DNA of 64,000 nt. Source: Polytrichum commune (taxonomy: Eukaryota > Streptophyta > Polytrichopsida > Polytrichales > Polytrichaceae). The number at the start of each line of letters is the position of its first letter. Within the stretch, counting starts at the first letter, position 1. The stretch covers positions 16,326,527 to 16,390,526 of the forward strand of contig OX485808.1 in assembly GCA_950295325.1 (NCBI GenBank), given 5' to 3'. A model generated the notes under the pieces. That model was not told the DNA's origin. It was given only the letters and a program-made list of their open reading frames with translations, and searched no databases. Positions 46,446-64,000 of this stretch are shown piece after piece. A program made the translations under genes and the position numbers.

Positions 46446-49129
46446 TGATGGGGTTATGTAGATCCATCAATTTGTACATCAATGTTTGTTGCACCACTCT
46501 CACATAATCTATGAAATTTAGATGTTGGTGTTTGTTCATGGAGCATGCAACTTTGATTTATAATTGGAGCATATTTGCTAGCTATGATTGCGGAAACTTA
46601 CCCAACTACTCTTCCTGAAACAACATCCTACAATCCATACCAAATCTAAATTTATAGCACATGAGCCAACATGACATCAGAAGTAAATGCAGTAAATGTT
46701 GTAACAAATAAATGAAACATGAGCAAAATAGTTGTATGAGACAACTTTGAGCGGGAGCAAAACAAGGTTGCAACGTGGAGTGGAACGCACAAAAACAACT
46801 GACAACTTGGAGAAAATTTTGGAAGGGAAAGCTATACTATCACTATCTTGGCATGGTCAATTTGGGCCTACACCACCCTACCTTGTGGTGCTTGCATTTG
46901 AACTTCTAGTTGTTGCCGCCCGAGCAAGAGGATCTCAACCATCGATTTGATTTTGAATTTACATGCGTCAATACTCCCACTCAATATCTCTCAAGCAAGG
47001 GCGGTTTTTTTGGGCATGAATTTGCTCCAAGTGGGAAAGCCACGTTTCAAACATCCCCAATTTACTTTGTAAACGCTATGTTGTGCATCATCTTGTTGTG
47101 ATGGAATGAGAAACAATACGGGGAATTGTGATTGGCATTACTATATTGAAAGGTTTGGAAGTTCAATTTATCAATACTTTGGTTGGCATTACACCATAGG
47201 TTACGATCCACTTGAGATCAAATGTTGATAGAATGTTGAAAGGTTGGATGATTTGGAATAAACCATCCATAAAGAGGGTTAACATTGGTCAAATTAATAC
47301 TTTCCATTTGGAACCCAAAATGAACATGTTAAACTACATTTTGCTCGGTTGCATGGAAGTGATTGCCAAGAATGAAGCAACCTATTTCTTGACAACATCT
47401 TACCACCTAAACAATTTTGGATCTCACCCAAGTTGTAACCATATCAATCATATTTGTATATTGTTGTGCTTTGCACATAATGAATGATTGGTGTATGCTT
47501 AGGTTTCTTACATAGTATTTGGAATCATTTGGCTTTCTACTTGTGCATTTTGATTGCCATATAGCACTTGAAGTCAAGGAATCTTTATATATCCTGCTAA
47601 AGCATATTCATTTTGGAAATCAATGACATTAACCACTATTCATCCATTTCAAATTTGGTAGTGACATTGATACACAATTTTGATATAATCTTGGCATGGT
47701 GATAAAAACAACAATATATTTTCTGGAAGCTCCGCATTATCATGAATGTGTACTTCTCCACAAAATAGCTTGCATAACAAACTAGAGTGTGTCGTCATGT
47801 TCATAAATTGAGAAAACAAAATGTACGAGGACAAAGACCACAAGTACTTCCATGATTTTGAAGTGTCATAGATGTTTCATGTTGAAAACATCGCAATGTA
47901 CTTCATACAATGGGAATGCAATTATGTAGTTACTTGTTACAATATTAACATGTGCCACTGTGCCACCAATTTTCTTTTGTTTGTTGCTACAAACGCGAAG
48001 GAATAATCATTTGAAAATTTGTAATTCATTGTAGTTGTGCTAATTTTGTACTCACATGTGATGACCTAATGTTGACAAAGAAGTTCATGCTTCATTTGCA
48101 TGAGGATCATGAATGCACCCAATACATTAGGTATTCACATATTACCTATGCTAAGATAGCGGAGTGTTATAAGAGAGTGTTGCATGATAAAAGTGTCTCC
48201 CAATGACCATGCATCACAAACCTCTAAAATCCATACATAAACATAAATCTCACATCAAATATGACATTGAATCAATGCCCACGAAACATAGTGATCGCAT
48301 AGTACGATTCATTTATTTGTATGGGTGTTAGACCTAAGAGATTACATTATGAGTTGAACCAATGTCAAATGAATAGAACATTAAACTAGAAAATATTGAA
48401 CTTTGAGGGGTTATGTGAACACAAAACATCAAATTGTTGGTCACTTGCATTTTGAGACGATGCAAATTTGTGGAGAAAATTTTGAAGCATAGAAAGAGGG
48501 TGGTCGTAACATCATCATTAAGTAGGGTGGAGCCCGTTCTCTTTCCCTTGGAATATCCCAACTTTCTTGTTAGAAAACTCCAACACGACATTCTCAACCA
48601 ATATAATAGTGAAAAACACACTAACTACTTAATCCGAGCTGATTGCATATTCATCCTAGAACAATAAAGATGAAAGGTGTATAATGTTGCTTGAATTTTA
48701 GCCTAAATCTAGAGTGGATGGGAAAATGGGAGTAAATTAAGTCTCTTTAGGATTAGAAAGAGGACATGCTTCATTAGCCCATATTAAATTGAAGAGGTTG
48801 AAGAGGATTACACTACATACAGCATGGGTCTTGTGGATGTGAAGCTGAGGGTCTTGTGGGGGCTTGTCAGGATGTGCATGGCACTTGGACGCTCCCCGCA
48901 TCTCCTCCGATCTCATGGAACCACATTCACAATCCACCACTGCAAGAAACGCCTCGCCTTGGAAAACCTCGTTCCATCGAAGGTTTTGGTGGCGCACAAC
49001 TAACGACATGAGTGTTCATGTGGCAAATTCATCGGAAGATGGCAGATGGTGAGGCAGTTTCAAGTGGCTCCGGGGATCGGTAAGACTTCAGAACATGGAG
49101 GTGTGTGAAGAAGGGGTTAAGAGAAGGAG
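46446..49129. other. Intergenic, no gene seen
   Basis: Short open frames on both strands, none with recognisable domains. The last few hundred bases presumably include the promoter and leader of the isomerase gene, but no TATA box or start could be fixed. Confidence 0.4.
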
Positions 49130-59005
<9,876 letters not shown>

Positions 59006-59009
59006 GAAA

Positions 59010-61020
59010 ATAACAACCGAAGATTTCTTTCTTAGGAAAAATGTTGTATCTCTTGTAACAAAACCTGAACAAATTCCACATTTTGGGTAACTCGGGTATA
59101 ACAATTCTCTAGCGTGCCAGTTTATTTTCAAAATAGAAGCTGCTGGTTTAGTGTACATTGACTTAATAAAACTTGTCCATTACTCGAAACTTGATGAGTT
59201 TAGGCCTTTGTTGAGAATTCTGGAAGACTTTTGACCACCTGCTCTTTCTGCTCAACAGGAAGCAGCATGAAGAGAGCGCCACGTGGTGGTGGTGGGTGCC
59301 CATGTTGATGACATGAACAATTATAAATTAAACCATGCACCAGACGGCAGAACCATAAAATCACAAAGCGAGATCTGTTAATTACTCGCGGGAGGGTAGT
59401 ATGAATTATACCCTTCCCTCAATATAATTTGTGGAGGAAGCCATCATGAGATGAGGAACAATATCAATCACTTGGCAATACTCGGAAATTAGTACTGACA
59501 TGGACAGTGAGGATTCTTAGTATACAGGTGTTATTTCTTGATATGGAGAAGCCACTGCTAAAATTCTGGGGGATGCATACCTTGAGACTATTGCTTCTCC
59601 TTTGTACATATACTTACACACACAACCCAATTTGGCAATGTGCACTTCAAGATTAGCTCTCAAATTCTCAAGGTTACAAGAACCCGAAGTTGCCCACTGC
59701 AGAACCACACAAGTTGTATGCAAAATTCAGATGTTTGACAATTTACTGTGGAGAAGATTGTGTGGAGGTTCACAAATCTCTAACTGCCCTCCTGTAGGAA
59801 GAACGGCCTGGGCCTCTTGATGCACAAAAAGTGCATACCTACTTGAATTACAAAATGTCATTTTAAGTGGGTCATGTGAAAGTGACCCTATTCAAAATCA
59901 ACTCGTTTATGAATTGCAGTCACACATAACAACATCACTGAGATCATCTGTTTAGTAATCTATTCCCAGATAATACCTACCCTTGCCTCAGTGTTAGGCC
60001 CTTTCATATAAAGTCCATCAGTTAAATTGTCTCATAGAGTTGGTTCTTAGGTTCAGTATGAATTAAATAGTGACAACCATGTCAACTGCAGCGTTTATGG
60101 AATTATCACCACGTACTCTACTTGCAAAGGGCTTAAACTAGATGTCTGGAGGTCTTTAATAAGTGTCATGTCCTTAATTGTCAATCTGATACTATTCGTC
60201 AACATAACTACTTTTTTAAGTGAAAATTTATTTACAGTTTGACATTTATGAAAAAATATTGGGATACTTCACATTATAGTTTGTGTTTTAATATACAAGG
60301 GGAGGATATTCTTGACATACTAATGTCAAGTGTCATTTGTGTACACTGTAGTCAACTTGTAGACCATTATGTAACACAAGCATACACCTCATAACACTAC
60401 TGTACATACTCATGTCAATATATTAGTAAGCGTACTTGAACACCAAGTGTCATGAGGTGAAGTGTTGATCATTAGTGTAACGTAGCATATGCCTCAAATT
60501 AGGGTATGTGATCCTTTTACACCATGTACCACTAAATACTAGAAATGGTGTCCACCAAACATGCTCAACTAGTTGAGCAATGTTATGGAGTATTCTAATC
60601 AAAGAAATACATACATTTCAAAGGAGCTTGGCTTAAGATTTGTGAGAACCATGTACGTTGAAGGTGGAAATATTGGCCCCCTACTCATGCTAGGTTTATG
60701 GTTGTTCATTCCCAATTTAAATGAAGATGCTGATTTTAGGGGATATGTTTGATTTTCTTTTTTAAAGTTTCCAAGTCGTTAGAGGTTCCCAATGTCTTTG
60801 ACTTACTTACATGGTTCCCACAAATCCTTGGCCATGAGATCGAGATTGGACTATGTGACATTTTTTTAGAACATACTGGATGTATTTGGTCATTATTTAG
60901 TCATTGCTGTAATATATGATAGCACGTTTTATTTCCTTAGTAATGGGTTGCACCAATATGATTTTATTCGTAGACAATGGAAAAATTTATTTATCTGGTA
61001 CTATAGGTTTGGTAGAAGAT
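59010..61020. other. Isomerase 3' flank and intergenic, no further gene seen
   Basis: At about 59,256-59,303 an alternative last coding segment for the isomerase could be read (phase 1, SSMKRAPRGGGGCPC then stop). Farther on only short frames occur. A perfect short hairpin, CTTGACAT-ACTA-ATGTCAAG, lies at 60,311-60,330. Confidence 0.4.
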
Positions 61021-61025
61021 AGTAA

Positions 61026-61524
61026 GGGCCACTTCACACATGAGCCAAGAGCCGTGACCATGAAATTGTGAAAGCCCAAAAGAAAGTGTCCAAAGGCCGT
61101 CCCAAGACACCTCCAAAATCATGTTGTGTGGTCACAGACCCTCAAGTGTAGTGTGAAGTCATATGTGACCGAGCCCTCATCCAAATGCTATTTCAATGTA
61201 TTTCTATTCATGCGGGTCCTCATGCATGATAAAATAGAATAAATCAACAGTTGTGAATGTTTGGAGTGTCATGGTCTCCCGGTTTTCGGTTAGGCCTACC
61301 TCCAAGAGGTGGTTTTTGAAAATAGTCCAAGTGACCATGAAACATGATCCATTTGATGCCATGTAGGAATCCATGTAGACTTTACATCCATCTTACATTC
61401 ACTTACTCCATTGGTCCCTCAAGCGTAGTGTGAAGCGAACTTGGACTAGGTCCGCCGTTTCCATCAATGAGAGTGCTTGAAGTGTAATGGTCACGGGCTC
61501 TCAGTCTCGTGTGCGAAGTGGCCC
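61026..61524. mobile_element. 499-bp MITE (Tourist/PIF-Harbinger-like), TAA target duplications
   Basis: Left end GGGCCACTTCACACATGAGC and right end (reverse complement) GGGCCACTTCGCACACGAG, the similarity continuing through GAGCC(C)GTGACCAT. TAA stands on both outer sides (61,023-61,025 and 61,525-61,527). The interior contains further partly inverted GTGACC/GGTCAC and GTGTGAAG steps. No coding capacity. Confidence 0.75.
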
Positions 61525-61527
61525 TAA

Positions 61528-62670
61528 TGTGGTCCAAATTTCACATTTATACACTTTTGAAGAAAGAAAGAAAAAGAAAAAGAACATCATGCCTTTGCAT
61601 TAATGTGGCAAATGTGGGCCCTATAGTGTACGCAACTAACACTATTGAATGTAATGTGGTTTGACCTAGGAAATAGAGGAAAAGAAAAACCCTAAGGTCA
61701 TATATGTAAATCACATTACACGTGGAACACAAAGAAATTCTATTCGGAGTTATTGGGTTAAAAAGATTACTTCCATAAATTGTACTCTCTTTGCTTCTGA
61801 ATGGCCCTCCACTTAGTAATCTTCCATATAGAACAATAAGATGGAACTTGGATCAACAATCATGGGTGAGGCACTCTATAGGATTTTTGTGTCCCACGTG
61901 TGGCAGAGGGGTATCTGTTTGGGGGTTATTTACTTCCAAGGCATGAATTAAAGGTTCCCTATAAATACCTAATTCTTTAAAAAGACATGTTTTTGCACCC
62001 TATCATTACTTATATTCCTCATACCAATGCCATTTATTATAGTCTATATTCCTCTTGAATAATAAAAAGTAATTCATGTCCATACATACAACTATTGCAA
62101 ACATGGATCCATACAAACCATTGCATAAAACTTGTGCTTGAGGATCATAATACAGAACACAACAACACGGTTTTTCCGTGTACACAATTGCATTTTTGAT
62201 CCATCCTTCCAACTTGGAACATGCTTACAAAAAAATCATACCAAACATGAACCTTAGGGTCCTAAAATTCAACCCCTATATTGATTCCACTAAAAAGTAA
62301 TGGTCCACATTTTAAAGTTTATCTACTTTACATGTAATGGGAGTGTCTACATTTGGTGGACTCTTTATTATTTGAAATTCCTTTATGATTTTTTTTTCAA
62401 ATGAATTCAATCCTCTTATTATGCCGCACGTTGTTTGTAAAATGCACTAAGTGCCCCACATGTGCCAACAACGTTTTAATATTAAATTGTGCAAGACAAG
62501 TTCATCTACACATTAAAATCTTATCCAATCATATGGCTCCATTCCTTCAAGGCCAAAGTAAGGGCCTAATAATAAAGGAGGCCAAAGAAACCAAACGCTC
62601 TCATCCAAGTTATTAGACCAACAAACCAAAAGGAAAACATTAAAAATAGAATCTCAAAATTAAAATATCT
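61528..62670. other. Intergenic, no gene seen
   Basis: AT-rich, short open frames only. No structured repeat recognised between the two MITEs. Confidence 0.45.
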
Positions 62671-62672
62671 AA

Positions 62673-63484
62673 GGGCCAGTTCACATGAGGTCCCAAGTCC
62701 TAAGTCTCAGTTCACTTGAGGTCAATATGTGCAATTGCAACCGTTGTGAGCATGGAAGTTGGGGCTTACCACTTCACATGGGGTCCCAAGTATGATGGGA
62801 ATGCCTACATGGCAACACTTTTTGGACATGAGGCTCATGACCTGTGTTGAGAGTTGGGTCGAGAGCAAAAAGCTAGACCCAACTCACAACATAAACCCCA
62901 AGATTTTTTGCATAAATTAATCAAGATCCATATTCTAATAAACATAATCCGTATTCTAATGGTTTCTTGAGGCTGAAAAGTTGGGACTTTGCCTCCATAT
63001 TGGGATTTGTTGGGATCATGTTGGGACCATGCCAGGGGAGGATTTTGGGCAGAAATATATTCCATAGATTTTTCTAGAATGATCAGTCATCTTAAAATCT
63101 TGAACTTCAACTAGTGATTTTTAAAACACTACCAGTTCACATGTAACTAGCGGTTGGTCCTCCCTGTTCATTTTTGGACATGACTAGGACTTGGGACTTG
63201 GGACTTACCACTTCACACGGGTCCCAAGCATGACATGGATGCCTACATGACAACACTTTTGAAAGTGAGGCTTGGAACTCGTGTTGAGAGTTGGGTTGCA
63301 GCCAAAAACTAGACCCAATTCTCGACACAAATCCCGCAATTTTTTTGCACAAAATAATCGAGACTTGACTTCAATGGTAACGAACTATATTTTAATGGTC
63401 TCTCAAGGTTCAAAAAGTTGGGACTTGGGACTAACATGAATGGGACTTGGGACTTGGGACTTGGGACCCCATGTGAACTGGCCC
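62673..63484. mobile_element. 812-bp MITE, two-unit member of the 28,101-28,470 family
   Basis: Begins GGGCCAGTTCACATG and ends CATGTGAACTGGCCC, a perfect 15-bp inverted repeat, flanked by TAA on the left and TTA on the right. The interior holds two diverged copies of the unit seen at 28,101-28,470, each with GTTGAGAGTTGGGT and the complementary GACCCAA(C/T)TC arm, and tandem GGGACTT heptamer runs (about 63,186-63,212 and 63,439-63,468). About twice the length of the other member, so it looks like a nested or tandem insertion. Confidence 0.75.
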
Positions 63485-64000
63485 TTAACTTAAGTTAGTC
63501 ATCAATTGGCATTGAAGAGAGGCCGAAGCTGAGTCGTCGCCAAGTGGCTGCTTCAAGCTGACTCATCTCACCGACACGTGGCGGTCCACTTGTCACGATA
63601 AGGTGGGCCAGACTGGCGGATGATCTTTCCGCTGCCTTCAGTTGAATGCATGCCATTATGGATAGCGCCATGTCTCGGCCATCGTGACCCATCATCACCA
63701 TCATCACCTAAGTAACGATCGTTTCTTGTCCTGCTGGAGTTCATCGATTACAAAGTGCAAATCCATAACTTTAACATATTACTCTGCTGGATCGCTTCGC
63801 TTGTCTTTTGCGTCCAGGGATTGATTGGAATTTTCTTGTTGCTATGGAGTTTGGAGTTTTACAGGAGACGAACTAGGGTTACTAAGCAGTTTTGAGGAGT
63901 TTGAAGGAGTTCTTGGTTGTTGTTGGAGATCGGGGGTTCACGTCATTTGTGCATTTGAAGCTGGGAGTGTTGCATTTGCAACTAAGAGGGAGAAGGGTTA
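63485..64000. promoter_or_regulatory. Probable upstream region of a gene beyond the right edge, with G-box
   Basis: ACACGTGGC (G-box/ABRE core) lies at 63,574-63,582 in a locally GC-richer stretch, followed by GA- and GT-rich sequence to the edge that could be a leader. No coding exon can be confirmed inside the window. Confidence 0.3.

Overview
This window is AT-rich plant nuclear DNA. The coding sequence is split into many short exons with GT-AG introns, and the two housekeeping genes are plant-type. Long gene-poor stretches hold plant transposon families. The organism is a streptophyte, most likely a land plant. The mixture of elements and the protein sequences would suit a seedless plant such as a moss, lycophyte or fern, but the sequence alone does not fix the lineage.

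Layout. (1) 1-6,124, minus strand: the 5' half of a transportin-1 (karyopherin beta-2) gene. Thirteen exons were traced by splice sites and reading phase, giving 433 codons, and the gene runs off the left edge. A telo-box lies in its leader. (2) 6.1-28.7 kb: intergenic DNA with simple repeats, diverged dispersed repeats, a decayed LINE reverse transcriptase (11.3-13.0 kb, minus), a hAT-like transposase tail (18.9-19.1 kb, plus), a frameshifted PIF/Harbinger element (20.9-22.4 kb) and a 370-bp MITE with TAA target duplications. (3) 28,736-41,128: a large Mutator-like (MULE) DNA transposon of about 12.4 kb with terminal inverted repeats built on a GAGCGGT heptamer and a 12-bp flanking duplication. 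(4) 41.1-49.1 kb: two more MITEs and two decayed, unrecognised coding tracts. (5) 49.1-59.0 kb, plus strand: a cytosolic-type glucose-6-phosphate isomerase gene, 21 exons traced with consistent phase plus a probable first exon and a terminal exon. (6) 59-64 kb: two further TAA-flanked MITEs and a G-box near the right edge.

The most interesting object is the MULE. It carries two divergent genes. The minus-strand gene encodes a MULE transposase with a C-terminal SWIM zinc finger. The plus-strand gene, decayed in this copy, encodes a protein with a ParB/sulfiredoxin-like N-terminal domain (W-D-G-N-H-R-L-Q motif) followed by what reads as a beta-class (motif IV before motif I) DNA adenine or N4-cytosine methyltransferase-like domain. 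A large apparent intron of that gene holds an array of about eight units with a period near 106 bp, each centred on a palindrome around GTTAAC. A DNA transposon pairing its transposase with a ParB-methyltransferase fusion and an iterated palindrome array suggests a transposon-borne modification or anti-silencing system. That function is inference; the domains, repeats and ends are visible in the sequence. Transportin-1 and glucose-6-phosphate isomerase are unrelated housekeeping genes that only flank this accessory DNA.
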